DNA from: Rotaria sp. Silwood1
Taxonomy: Eukaryota; Rotifera; Eurotatoria; Philodinida; Philodinidae
Length of the DNA: 64,000 nt
Assembly: GCA_905250075.1 (NCBI GenBank)
Contig: CAJNOP010000042.1
Coordinates: forward strand, 1,238,929-1,302,928
Direction: 5' to 3'
The position numbers were made by a program, and so were the translations under genes. Position 1 is the stretch's first letter. Each line of letters opens with the position of its first letter. The notes under the pieces were generated by a model. It saw nothing but the letters and a program-made list of their open reading frames with translations. It ran no database searches and was not told the origin of the DNA. Positions 22,595 to 34,071 of the stretch are shown one piece after another.

Positions 22595-25500
22595 TTAGAC
22601 AATTTCCTTCAGTAAAATGCCATAAGGCCGAATCGCGCTTTCATCAACAAAACGCCAAGCTTCACCGGTAGTGACCACTCCTGTATGCCTTGTGAACTTG
22701 CGGGGTTGCACACGACACTGAAAAACGACCTGAAATGTTGCACTCTCTTCAGTTCGTATTGGAAATGTAAATGAATCAGCATATTTGTCGGCTCCATCAT
22801 TGCAATGTGTTGCTAGATAGATTCCTGGACGATCTGCCTCTTCACCCATTTGTTTGATGGCTTCATCTTTCATTATATCTCGTGCAGATTTGCTGGCTAG
22901 TAGACCTTCTTGCGTAATCCCCAGAACTGCGTTTTTATTTGTACCGTGAAAAGCAACCGGCCACTCACCTTCAGCATTGACACGACCAAGCCAAGCAATA
23001 TCACCTGCATATTTATTATCCACCTTGAGTCCATGACGATACCAACCGATTGGTAAATAGTACGGTTCATTACCACGACTCTCTTGTTTCGATACGCCGG
23101 GTTTTCTGTAGTCAAAGTTGTATCGAGGATCGAGATCAGGTTTTTGTATATTGAAATACTCTATAATCGTCTTCCATTTACATTCGTATTCACATTGTTT
23201 GACATCTTTTAGAATATCGTTATCCGTAAAACCAGATTGAGCTTGAATCTGTCAATGACAGATACAGCTAGTACATACAATAATTGCTCTATTGAATATT
23301 GATCAAGCTACTTTCAACGTACTTACCAAACCAGTAGTTTATCGAATCAACTTAACCTATGAAACCTTCACTATTTGTCTTCTATACAGGATTGAGCGGA
23401 AAGCTATGACAAATATGAAAGTAAACTACATAAACTATCATTGAAATCGGAAAGCGACTAAAAACGTTTCTTCGCATGGCATCTATTTGCTTTTCATGAC
23501 AAAAAAATGTCATATGACACACGTTGTAATTCAAGCTAAGAAACGGCAATATGATTTGAATAAGTGGCTTATTGCAATTTTTTGATTAAACTTTCCACTT
23601 CAATTTTGAGAGTTACTCCTTAGCAAATAAGGTTTCCCGATAGAAAAAATTTTCGTTTTCAATCGACAAAAGAGGTCATATTGATCAGAAATTTGTTTCG
23701 AAAGTACTATGCGATTGATCCTCAATATGAGTTACTTCAATGTAGTAATGCAATCTACGTCAATACTTAGCCGTTTATTCAGTCAACAATTACTGAAACT
23801 CAGAATTGAGATAGTCAGTCCGGTGTTTCCGCCATTCAACATGTAAAAGTTTTCAAACAGATCTCGAATAGCCTGAATAGTTCATGTTACTATGTTTGTT
23901 TTCTGAAATATTTCGTAAGATATGAAACTGATTTTATAATAGGATGAAAATTGATTGTGCATATCACTATTTATAGAATAGCTACAGAATCGGCCAGTGT
24001 GTCCGGCCAGCTGACCTGCCATTTACACATTAACTCTTGAGAATATGAATCGATTGCCATGAAACTTTTTGCATAGAATCGTCTCATCAAAATCGTGGTC
24101 AAGTTCGAAGATGAGAACGATTGACGAAGAAATTGCTTATTTATTGCAAAAAGGGTTATTTTTTCTTATGCTTTTCTTTGTAAACATTGACCGATCTCGG
24201 TTTTCGTAAAAACTTTTTTCCCTCATAATCAAAATAAAATGCTCAACCTATATATACCATTCTATAGAGAATTTCATCGGCAACAAAATGGTAAAAAAAC
24301 AGTAAGAAACAAGAAGGCTCAGTCATCTGTTGCAAAGATACTTAAACAGAAATTTTCTTCTGCGTTTGTTCATACTTTGATTAGTCGAAAATTGAAGCTC
24401 TGTTTTCCGATCAGAGGAGTGATTTTTCTAGGTTTTATCAAACTTGAAGAAAGGTTTTTTGTGACAGAAAACTTGAAGCTGAGCTCCACTTGCCTCAAAA
24501 TCCTGTTGGTTGGCCAGCAACCAATAGAAATTGGGTCCTAGGAAAACGACTTCATGGAGTAGGTTTGATGTTTAGATATGCTATCAAGACTCGTCTTAAG
24601 ACACTTTGATCAAAATCAATATGTCGTCAATTATTCTTACTTTTTGAAATACACACAACACTTGGATTTAAATCTGATGTTTCAACAATTATTATCATAT
24701 TAACAGGAGTTCATTTTCAGTGCTTCATTCAAAATTATTGCAGTCTTTCGGTTAGTCTTACAGATTGTTTTGACTGTTGTATGTAAGTAATACGAATATT
24801 TAATATCAGTAATATGACAATTATACTGTAAACATTCGTCTTACTTAGTCTATCTACTACTAGCAATGTTCAAGATAGAATTTTTCTCTTGGTCGTATCT
24901 GATTCTATCAGCTGAGAAGTATATAGCATGCTTTTTCACATTGTACCTGTAAATTTTTAGCCAATTTTTCTGTTTCGTCTAGAACCGGTGTTGTTAACCC
25001 AAATGTCAGATTAAGCATTTTGAGTTCATCTTTGGATTTCTCGATGGAAAACAGTCGAATATAATCCGGTTCACATTGCAGTATTCCGCATATTGCTGCA
25101 CAAAAATCTAGTGCAAATTTTTCCATCGCATCACGCGATTGTGCCAATTCATCATAATCAAAATTTTTCATTTGAAATTCGAATTTAGCCGTCGGTATGA
25201 TATCAGCAAGAAGTATTAGGATACTACCAAAATCGGCCATACCACAAACAGCACGTTGTGAACTATATTGAAATGGTATATCGTTTTTGGAAAAATTTAA
25301 TTCACCATCAAAATGTTGAGAAAATTTGTCAAGTGCTAATATGAGCGTTTCTACTGAATTAGCACCTAATTGAAGTGGTTTATTTTTAAAATCGGTTGGT
25401 TCGCCCATCATTGTTCGATAACGTGCCACGGTAATGTATGATTGTTCATCGACATTGCCGTCTTGATAGATAATGTCCTTCGATACCGATTCTTGATCAT

Positions 25501-26870
25501 CGGGTACAAAATATTCGGGAGCCATTTTGAATTGTGTTAATGTATCTCCGATCATCATTCGCGTAATTTTCAGTGGAGAATGTGAAGGAGCCGCTGGTAA
25601 CAATACAAATTTTTTTGAATTAGTATTATCAATCGGTGGTGGTGTGACCGATTTCGTTGATTCACTACTGGATGCTTGTTCAGGCATCGGAGATGGAGTC
25701 CTTGTGCGAGACTCTGTCTTTATCTTTGTTGTTGTACTCTTACTAGAACTTCTAGTATCTCGAGGAATAGGTGGCAAGGGTGTTAGCCTCGACGATTGTA
25801 GCAGCGGTGACTCATGATCATCAAGTTCAACTAGGGGTGGTAGGTTAATGCCTGGCTTCGTATCGGCACTTCCTGAAAATATGAGAAGATATAGGATTTT
25901 AAAAGAAATTTATATAGAACTATTTCAATAATATAGGACGTATCTTTTCACTAAAACAGCATCGTTTAATATGATTGAAAAGCGTCGAAGTATGATCCAG
26001 CCACGTACTTACAAATTTTCTGTGGAAAAGATAAAACTTTCTAAAGAAGAATCTTAACATTGAAAGACATCTTTTAGAAATGAAAATGTTTTATTTTACA
26101 TCCTACGAGCATTTTTTTTCTTGAGAATAGGATATGGCTAATTTCAGTAAAACTGTAGTTAAAGGTTTCGATGACAATGCTTAAAACAAAAAAGGCAAAG
26201 GTTTTGAAAAGAACTTATTACCCCTTTTCTATACAAAAAAGAACAAATGCCAATGTTTCATCACTACTAATATCTTATATGACGAAAGCTATTTAGGAGA
26301 CGTTTCATGAAAAAGTCAAGGATTTCTCACTTATCGAAAAGCATGATGGAATTCAGATTTTGAACTCAATGCCATAGGAAGATAGTCTACCTCATACGAT
26401 ACTCGAATCCAGAATATTACGATCTGAAAGCTTGTTGTTGATTGTCTGTAGCAAATTTACTGATTACACCTCATTCGACATTACGAAGCTATCTTAATGT
26501 TAATATGTTAGCATTAAATTAGCTTTTACGAAGTAATACAAAAAGTATCACACCTCGTTTTAATATTAATGCATAACTATTAGCATTATCTAATACTTAA
26601 TACTAACTTACCATTTTCAATAGATTCAACATTCTTTGGACGATAGACAAATCTTTCCAAGATTTTTTCGCGTGAATAAACGATTTTGATATCGTTGTTT
26701 CGAGTATTCATTAGATCGATAAGAATTTCAGTCACATTTTCTAAACGTAAACTGATCTGTTTATCGATCACTTTTCCTCTTTGTTGTTGTTTGCGTATTA
26801 GTTTGTTGTGACGTTTTCGTTGCTTTTCAATATGTTTGTTCAGTTTATAAAGATTTTCTAATTCTTCCAT
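22595..26870 (-). CDS. three-exon protein with C-terminal HGT-motif (ART-fold-like) domain
   Basis: Exons on the minus strand: 26870-26612, 25872-24947 and 23248-22595, with GT..AG signals and matching phases, giving 612 residues. Exon 1 is a basic, helical N-terminus (HIEKQRKRHNKLIRKQQQRG). Exon 2 starts with a Ser/Pro/Thr-rich linker followed by a conserved-looking module (ADFGSILILLADIIPTAKFEF, then FALDFCAAICGIL). Exon 3 carries GWYRHGLKV, WPVAFHGTNKNAV, GIYLATHCNDGADKY, VVFQCRVQP and a final RPYGILLK. The HGT and the GIYxATHxxxxxxxY motif resemble the His and Tyr positions of PARP/ART folds; I infer an ADP-ribosyltransferase-like fold, without a confirmed third catalytic residue. From memory of the family, similar proteins occur in other bdelloids and in glomeromycete fungi. 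Introns of 739 and 1698 bp are long compared with the NHL gene. Confidence 0.7.
23249..24946 (-). other. long intron 2 of the HGT-motif gene
   Basis: 1.7 kb between a gtacaa donor and a ttgacag acceptor. No transposon ends or supported genes were found inside; a plus-strand ORF at 24239-24541 has no recognisable feature. Both coding flanks join in phase 0. Confidence 0.5.
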
Positions 26871-28063
26871 TGTTATTTAACAAATTGAATGAGTTTGTGT
26901 TTATCTAAAATAGAAATTATTGCACTGCATCTGAAAGAAGAAAACTACGACGCTATAAGAGTTATACTAAGAAATTTTTAATCATAGCTGATTGAAAGAT
27001 TCAGAGAGGGAAGTGGCTATGCTTTCCTTTCCACTTCTGACCGCTTTGCGACGGCACTATTATGAAAATCTTTGAAAATGGGCAACTTTTGTAGGATTTT
27101 AGTGCACTAAGAAGGTATTGGTTGGTCGTGCGATTCACGACTCAAAAACAAAATAATTCAAATACTATCTATCCTATGAGCAAGCAATCACTTTGAAGTC
27201 GCATTTTTCTCTCTTGTTCTGCACTTTATGTTTTTAGCAATAAGACAATAAAAGAAACACGTACTTGAATTTTTTTTGCTAGTGAATCTAAAAGTGCAAG
27301 TATATGACTTGAATAGTCGTTTTGCTATTCAAATATTGACATATAACAAATTTATGCGCACGCCTTTTTTGAGATTCTGTTCAGTTGAAATTGTAGGAAG
27401 TAACTTAAACTCAAATGAAGTTTCAATTCGTTGTGATCAACGTTTTTTAAATAAGTTTAACCGATGGACACGGGCCAAGCATTTTTGAAAGTATTAGATT
27501 AGTTATAACCTTCCTATAGACCCAACGAGTTCAAACCAAATTAGAATCAAGACGTTTGAAGCCCAAGAAGGTTTACTAGAAAATCCAAGAATATGCTAAT
27601 GGTTTCTTTTAAATTCAATTTATTATTTTTGACGTTCAAACGCCGGATTTTCGTCATTCCAATCGCATTCTCAGCCGATTCTATATCTCTGTCCTACCAA
27701 GCGATTCGATGTTATTGGTCGAGAAACACTCTGGATAGATGACTCGTGAAACAAAAGATGATAATAGTGAAATCGACTGTTTTCATCTGCTTCTCTTCTT
27801 CAATCAATTCGATTTCGAAACACCAGAATACGTTAAAATCTACTTTTTAAATATGTCGAACGAATCATCCTAAAATTTTATCCTACCGTGAGTAAACACA
27901 TGTCTTGAATCTATCGAGAATGTTGGTGATTGAAGATAAGAAACTTGCGTTGAGAAGTACTGACAAAGTGTAAAAAATAAAATTATATACTCCGTAGTTT
28001 TAGAGCCCCTTTTTTTGAAGTACGACAACTGGCCTTGTAAAAAATCCATGTAGAAACACTATT
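26871..28063. other. intergenic, nothing recognised
   Basis: Upstream region of the minus-strand HGT-motif gene. No repeat, exon or RNA gene could be supported. Confidence 0.4.
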
Positions 28064-28296
28064 GAGTGTGGGTGGGGTGTGGATGTGGGATGTCTGGGTG
28101 CCGGTGTGGACGGGTGTGGTGTGGACGTGGGTGTGTATCGTGTGGGCGTGGGTGTGTATCGTGTGGGCGTGGGTGTGTATCGTGTGGGCGTGGGTGTGTA
28201 TCGTGTGGGCGTGGGTGTGGTTATAGATAGTGTGGGAGTGTGTGTGCCTCCTTCTCAGCGTAAAATGGCATCCAACAGTCACATCCACATCCACAA
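28064..28296. repeat. G-rich telomere-derived minisatellite with C-rich partner
   Basis: GT-rich sequence with four near-perfect 21-bp units (each containing GTGGGCGTGGGTGTGTATC) at about 28130-28215, preceded by degenerate TGTGGG units and followed at 28275-28296 by a short C-rich run (CACATCCACATCCACA). Both strands appear open only because of the repeat composition. Confidence 0.7.
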
Positions 28297-28560
28297 GCAT
28301 TACCTTATTTACCAATTAAAACCCACTAAATCTCTGGTTTTTATATCGTTAAATAAGCAATAAATAACAGTATTTAACATAGCTAAAATGCATGATTAAT
28401 CAGTTTATTGTTGTGAAATAGTAGCTCATAAAATAGGCAATTTTGCATAATTTTGCGTACTTTGCATAATCTTGTATCAATCAAATCCGTAATAAGTGAT
28501 ATCAGTGATCTCATATAATGATGTACTTATACTACTAACTTAGTACTACATGGATATATA

Positions 28561-30045
28561 CCGGATGTAACAAAAGTTTTGCGATATTTTTTATTTCGTA
28601 TATGGTTCGACTTGACAAAATGGTAAAATCTTGCTCTATCTTTTAAAAGATATACCGAGGTGACCGATCAATTCGTTGCAAAACAATTCGTCGCACATGT
28701 ATTGTAGAGAATATATTGATTGAATTAAGTAATTTAGTTTAGAATGTTATACAATTAATTGCCTTCAGAAAAATTTTTCTTTAGACTCTTACAAATCTTT
28801 CTTCCGAATACAATAGTTTTTTCAAAAATAAAATAGAGATATCAATTTAAAGCCTATTTTAAAATGTAATTAAAAAATTGAAATTTGATTTTAAATAAAA
28901 TTCTATGTCGACAATTTAGAAATAAAGTTCCTTGTTTTTTCATTAAAATTTATTTTTCCAGTAAATAAAAAGCTATAACTCTTTTTAATCTAGATTGGTA
29001 AAATTTTTTTTCAATTTTATATTTTTGTTGTAATTTTCAGCTTCTTTTTAAATAAAAAGTTAAATTTGAATTGAAAATAATGAACTCTATTTTTAATTTG
29101 TTTACATAGAATTTTATTTAAAATCATACTTCAATTTTTTTAAATTAATTTTTAAAATAGGCTTTGAATTGGTATCTCTATTTTATTTTTGAAAAAACTA
29201 TCTTATTCTAAAGAAAGATTCCTAAGAGTCTAAAGAAAAATTTTTCTGAAGGCAATTAATTGCATAACATTCTAAACTAAATTACTTAATTCAATCACTG
29301 TATTCTCTACAATACATATGCGACGAATTGATTGCGATGAATTGCCGTTCGACGAATTGTACTAGTGCCATGCACCCAGAAAAGCTCTATAAGATTTGTA
29401 TCAACAAATTCCTATTGACTTGCTCTGATAATTCTTCCCATATTCAAGAAGAAAAGGCTACACGATAAAACTACTTCCCATCGTAGTAGAAATATTCGGA
29501 AGACTTTTTTTTGTTTTGCATATATCCCGATTTGAGAAAATGAAAAAATCTTAATTTTTCTTTCAAAAGATGCACCACGATAAGCTCTACACAAACTGTA
29601 GAAACAAATCCCTACTGGTTTTTCCTGATGATTTTTCCCATACTCCAAAATGAAAAAGCTAAATGTTAATACTACTTCTCATCGTATTGCACGTAAAAAA
29701 GTTTTTCGAAGACCGTTTTCTGTTTTGCAACAGAAATTTGTTTATACAGCTTTTCACGAATCATCTTTTAACGGAAAAATTAGGATGGTATCATTTCTTC
29801 AAGTCGAGATATATGTAAACAAGTCTTCCAAACATTTTTATCACGATGGGAAGGAGCACTATAGTGTCATCTTTTCATTTTTAGTATGGGAAGAACCGTC
29901 GGAACAGGTTAATATGACTTTGTTTATACAACTTTTGTAGAGCTTTTCTCAGTGCATCTTTTAAAAAATAACACAAGATTTTATCATTTTGTTAAGTCGA
30001 ACTATATGCGAAATAAAAAATGTCGCAAAACGTTTGTCACACCGG
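28561..30045. mobile_element. inverted-repeat element with CCGG ends, carrying a nested palindrome
   Basis: The left end CCGGATGTAACAAAAGTTTT and the following 100 bp are inverted at 29945-30045. TATATA borders both ends, compatible with a TA target (Tc1/mariner-like, inference). Between the arms lie a nested inverted repeat (28671-29347) and two diverged tandem units of roughly 190 bp (from about 29380 and 29582). No transposase ORF. Confidence 0.7.
28671..29347. repeat. nested long inverted repeat, arms about 240 bp
   Basis: 28671-28907 is matched in inverse at 29105-29347 at high identity (for example AATTAAGTAATTTAGTTTAG against its complement), around a central AT-rich loop of about 200 bp. 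Probably a separate MITE inserted into the outer element. Confidence 0.75.
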
Positions 30046-30167
30046 ATATATAATGCGAATTAGGCTGATTCATTTCGTAAAAACGTCGGCACTTCCAAAT
30101 GATGAAAATGTCAGAAATTAGGTTCTCATTCATTCATTGATTTTCTTCCCCTTGTCCTTCCGGGTCA

Positions 30168-31062
30168 GAGTTTAAGCCCGTTCAGTAGTTGTTTCCACCG
30201 GTTTCGATCTTTCGCGGCTTGTTGTACCTCGAACCATTGAAGACTCAGCTGCTCCTGGCTGAGTTTTTCGATGTATTTGCGCCAACTCGTTCTTGTTCTG
30301 CGAATTGGTCTTTTTCCTGTTGGCACAGCTCGGAATATTTCGTACGGTAAACGTTTTTGTGGCATTCTTAGAGCGTGTTCTATCCATAGTAGTTACGAAC
30401 GTTCGATGTGAAGAAGAAGTGGCTCGGTTTGTAGAGATTCACGTATGCTTGAGCTTCTGATTTTGTCTCGAAGTGTCAAGCCAGATACTCTACATAAAAA
30501 TCGCTTCTCAGCCGATTGTATTCGAGAGTGAATTTTCTCTGTTAACATCCATTGTTCATGATCATATATGAGTGTGAATCGATGCACCGATTTGAAAATT
30601 ACAAGCTTTGTCTTTTTACTTAGTTCTGCCTTTGTCACGATTGATCGGTATAATGAGCGTAAAGCACCACTAGCCGCATCGATTCGTCGATCGATTTTAC
30701 CATCCTGTTTTCCATCATTCGAGAATTGTACACCTAGATATTTGAATTTTTTCACCTGGTTCACCAGATTGTTTTTCAACTGAAGGTTACATTGGTTGGA
30801 TTCTCTTGAAACCAACATTAGTTCCGTTTTCTTCACGCTGATTTTCATGCCAAAGACTGAACATACATCTTCGAATCGATCCAGAGCATTTTGTAGTTCA
30901 CTTGCTGACTCTGCAAGGCGAGCAGCACCGTCAGCGAACAGTAGAGAGTCCACCCTGACATCGCCGATTTTGATGCTGACTTGGTTTGTACTTGTTCGGG
31001 ATAGCTTGTCCATAAATATCACAAATAACGGTGAAGATAATACTAGTGGTAGTACTCTAACT
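30168..31062 (-). pseudogene. 5'-truncated LINE reverse-transcriptase fragment
   Basis: On the minus strand from about 31062 a non-LTR RT is readable: SSPLFVIFMDKLSRTS, LLFADGAARLAES at the YADD position, GMKISVKKTELM, FKYLGVQFSNDG and IDRRIDAASGALRSLYRSI, then the typical post-RT part (RFLCRVSGLTLRDKIRSSSI). The second Asp of the catalytic YADD box is Gly, and the frame shifts near 30390, after which MPQKRLPYEIFRAVPTGKRP continues to a stop at about 30168. The upstream half of RT and any endonuclease are missing. A dead, 5'-truncated copy. Confidence 0.8.
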
Positions 31063-31069
31063 TCACTTT

Positions 31070-31165
31070 AAAGTTAAAGTTTAAAGTAGTACTGTAAACT
31101 TTAAAAGTTAAAGTTAAAGTGGTCATACTTTAAACTTTAACTCTAAAATTTTTAAAGTAAAAGTC
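31070..31165. repeat. ACTTTAAAGTTAAAGT-rich palindromic stretch
   Basis: Repeated ACTTTAAAG, AAGTTAAAGT and AAACTTTAA motifs in both orientations, directly abutting the broken end of the LINE fragment. Probably the subterminal region of another non-coding element. Confidence 0.5.
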
Positions 31166-31221
31166 TACGTTTTTCTATGAAATAAAACTTACAAATTCAT
31201 AAAATTTAATAAACATTCATG

Positions 31222-31480
31222 AAAGTATCCATAAGTCTCCATGGGTTGTGTAACGGGACTATCCATAGGTCATCCACTACTATGCAAGGAGGATATTCAT
31301 AGTCGTTCACTAGGATATAGCCGTGCTATTCATAAGCTCTCAACTACTATATAAGAGTGGGATGTCAATAGTTGGCGAACAACCATATAACGGGGTACCT
31401 ATCGGTCATCTGATTCTATATAATGGGGATATCGATAAACTTTCAAGACTTATAGAAAGCGTATATTCATTACCATTCGT
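31222..31480. repeat. degenerate 34-bp minisatellite
   Basis: About seven diverged units of roughly 34 bp, for example TATCCATAGGTCATCCACTA followed by CTATGCAAGG. The unit resembles the better-preserved 34-bp repeat at 58932-59352. Confidence 0.55.
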
Positions 31481-32123
31481 GAGGTTTATCGGAGTTGCCG
31501 ATAAATGGCTATATACGACCTAAGCCTGGCACTCATTTCTGTTTATAGACTACTAAAGTGACCTTCTGACAGTTCACCACGAACTGTGTAGAGGTAGTTT
31601 ACGTAACTCCACCTAGGAAATACAGAGATTGTTTCTCATATTTCTTCAGAGCTTCCGGAGAGGAAGTCGTGGGCGAAACGTAACCCTCTGATATTTGTCT
31701 GCAATCTTCGTGTAGGAGACGTATGAGCGGTCGTTGAGTAAAGCCCTCGACACATTAGAAGATCCCAACTTTTCTATTCTGTTTTATCATTCACAAGTCA
31801 CAAGTAAGGTCTTGTATTATGTCCCTAAAAAGAGTCAAATTTTTTGGTGATCTCAACGAAAAATCCTAATTTCAACACTTTTTTGTCCCATATACCGTTA
31901 GTAAACGACTTTATTTTACTTATCCCGCACTCATCAATGAAAAGGAAGCAAATAATATTTTAATTCAAAAAAGAGAAAATAATCGTTGGTTAGAAGAGTC
32001 TTCTCCAAACAATATATACAATATATCTTAAATTTTTTGTGCGATTTATAATAGGACTATTTTTTCTAACGAATACAAAATATCATTGGTGGTACTTATA
32101 TTCTATATAACTACACTCTCGGA
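31481..32123. other. non-coding, nothing recognised
   Basis: A relatively GC-rich stretch (31540-31760) followed by AT-rich sequence. It may belong to the element containing the minisatellite, but no inverted end was found. Confidence 0.35.
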
Positions 32124-32892
32124 CAGAAGAGCAGTCATCCTATTCCGTAATGTTGAACATCGCGGAATCAGTTCCGTATCCGGAACCAGTTCCATCCAAT
32201 GCCGAGAACTCGATCGTCATTCCCAACAACAGACCTACTAGTCACTGATCGAATTCCGTCAATTCCTGGAATTCCGAAAATTGAGTTGAGACGGAATTAC
32301 ACGGAATCGCACAGAATTGTACGGAATTTCGCCCGATTCCGGAATTCCGGGAGTTCAGTGGAGATTGATTCCCACCAACTCCGGAATTCCGGAATCGGAC
32401 GGAATTCCGTCCGATTCCGTGCGATTCCCTCTCGACTCAATTCCCGGAATTCCGTACCGGAATTACTTACTTATGCGAGAGAATAATCTTCAGTCACAAC
32501 ACTATGCGTGAGGGTGAGGGCGGGAAGTAATTCCGCTACGGAATTCCGAGAATTGAGTCGAGACGGAATTACACGGAATTGAACGGAATTTGCGGGAATT
32601 TCGTCCGATTTCGGAATTCCGGGAATTGAGTGGAGATGCAATTCACAACAATTCCGGAATTGGAATCAATTCCTGGGAACTCCGTCCGATTCCGGAATTG
32701 CTGGGAATACGGGGTAATTTCGTCTGAACTTAGTTCTTGGAATTCCAGAAATTTGATGGAACTCTGTCAGTGACGAGTCGATGTGTTATATTGAATGATG
32801 ATCGAGTATCCGGAACTGGATGGAACTGGTTCCGGGAGCGGAACTGATTCCGCAATGTTCAACATCGCGGAATAGGATGTATTCTCTTGTCT
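32124..32892. mobile_element. MITE-like element packed with GGAATTCC motifs
   Basis: The left end (CATCCTATTCCG from 32136, then AATGTTGAACATCGCGGAAT) is inverted at the right end (ATTCCGCAATGTTCAACATC, then GCGGAATAGGATG to 32879). Similarity extends weakly to 32124 and 32892. The interior repeats GGAATTCCG, AATTGAGT and CCGATTCCG in both orientations. ORFs over it are artefacts. Target duplication not resolved. Confidence 0.7.
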
Positions 32893-33925
32893 ACGAAGAA
32901 ACAACCCAGTGAAAAAAAATACCCTCTATAATCGAGATTTTTTTTGATTATCGTACATAAAATCCGATTTTTTTTAAATCATCGTTTTTCTTCCAAATAA
33001 TCTGATTATAAGCGATTGGATTTCCCAAATCGATTGAAAAAAAATCGAGTCAACCCATTATTACTGATTTTCCAATAACAAATCTAATTTAAATCAACAA
33101 ATCGATAGGAATCTTCCCAATCAATTAAAATCTTAATTGGAAAAAATTTGATTTGTATTAAAAGTGTATGTTTTTTGAAAAGCACTTTTGAAAGCGAACA
33201 CGAACGAATTTATGAAACTTTATATTCTCATGTGTCCACACTCATATCATGCAGCATCCTAGATTATGCCTGTAACATAACGTATGCTGTCTGCACCATC
33301 AAGGTGGTTGTAGTGGTAACGGCAAATGATTACCTACCACTGCAACACATACACATAGCACCAGTAAATATGTCATGATGCTGAAAGATGAATCCAGTAG
33401 ACTTCAAGGTTTTTTCTTAACACAGGTGTCTTCCGTACTACTACAGGAATAGTTCTAGCCGATAGAAGAAATGCTGGCAGCACAACGGGAGCTTTATGTA
33501 TCGTCTGGATAGTTGTTCAGTATTGGAGATGAGATCCGGATAATTTAGTATGCTATAAATAGCATGCTGAGATCGCATATTTTAAGTGCATATTGAAAGA
33601 AATTTTGCCAGCATCTGATCGAGAAGAAAGATGTCACCAAGCTATTTTCAATTGAAGCTCATCAATATATGCACCGTATCAAATCGGAAACAACACTTCT
33701 ATAAGTTCAGTTAGTAATAACATAGTAATTATATAAGGATGTATGAATGGTAGACAGTGCAGCGAATGCATTTTATCGATCTACTCGATTAAAAAAACGA
33801 CTAATATCTTTCAAACTCGAACTGTTTTTCGTGTTATATAGCATTATTCCAAACAGTTTAATCCTATCTTTAGATAAAACAAAAAATATTATTTCAAATA
33901 ATTCCAGAAGAAAAGCAATATTTGA
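32893..33925. other. intergenic, nothing recognised
   Basis: AT-rich with many AATCGATT-like words at 32930-33150. No gene supported. Confidence 0.4.
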
Positions 33926-34025
33926 NNNNNNNNNNNNNNNNNNNNNNNNNNNNNNNNNNNNNNNNNNNNNNNNNNNNNNNNNNNNNNNNNNNNNNNNNNN
34001 NNNNNNNNNNNNNNNNNNNNNNNNN
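33926..34025. other. assembly gap, 100 N
   Basis: Exactly 100 N, a placeholder of unknown true size. It ends directly at a telomere-like C-rich array. Confidence 0.99.
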
Positions 34026-34071
34026 ACACCCCACACCCACACCCACCCACACCCACACCCACACCCACACC
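34026..34071. repeat. telomere-like CCCACA array at gap edge
   Basis: Seven to eight C-strand units (ACACCCCACACCCACACCC and so on) directly after the gap. The G-rich partner seen at the other arrays may lie in the unsequenced gap. Confidence 0.8.

Noticed and set aside
24239..24541. 100-codon plus-strand ORF within the long intron
   Set aside because: No domain, lies antisense within an intron, no repeat ends around it.
27983..28363. His/Thr- and Gly/Val-rich ORFs of about 100 codons
   Set aside because: Product of the 21-bp and TGTGGG repeat composition; open on both strands for the same reason.
32199..32511. Arg/Pro/Ser ORFs in the GGAATTCC-rich element
   Set aside because: Repeat-driven frames inside a non-coding element.
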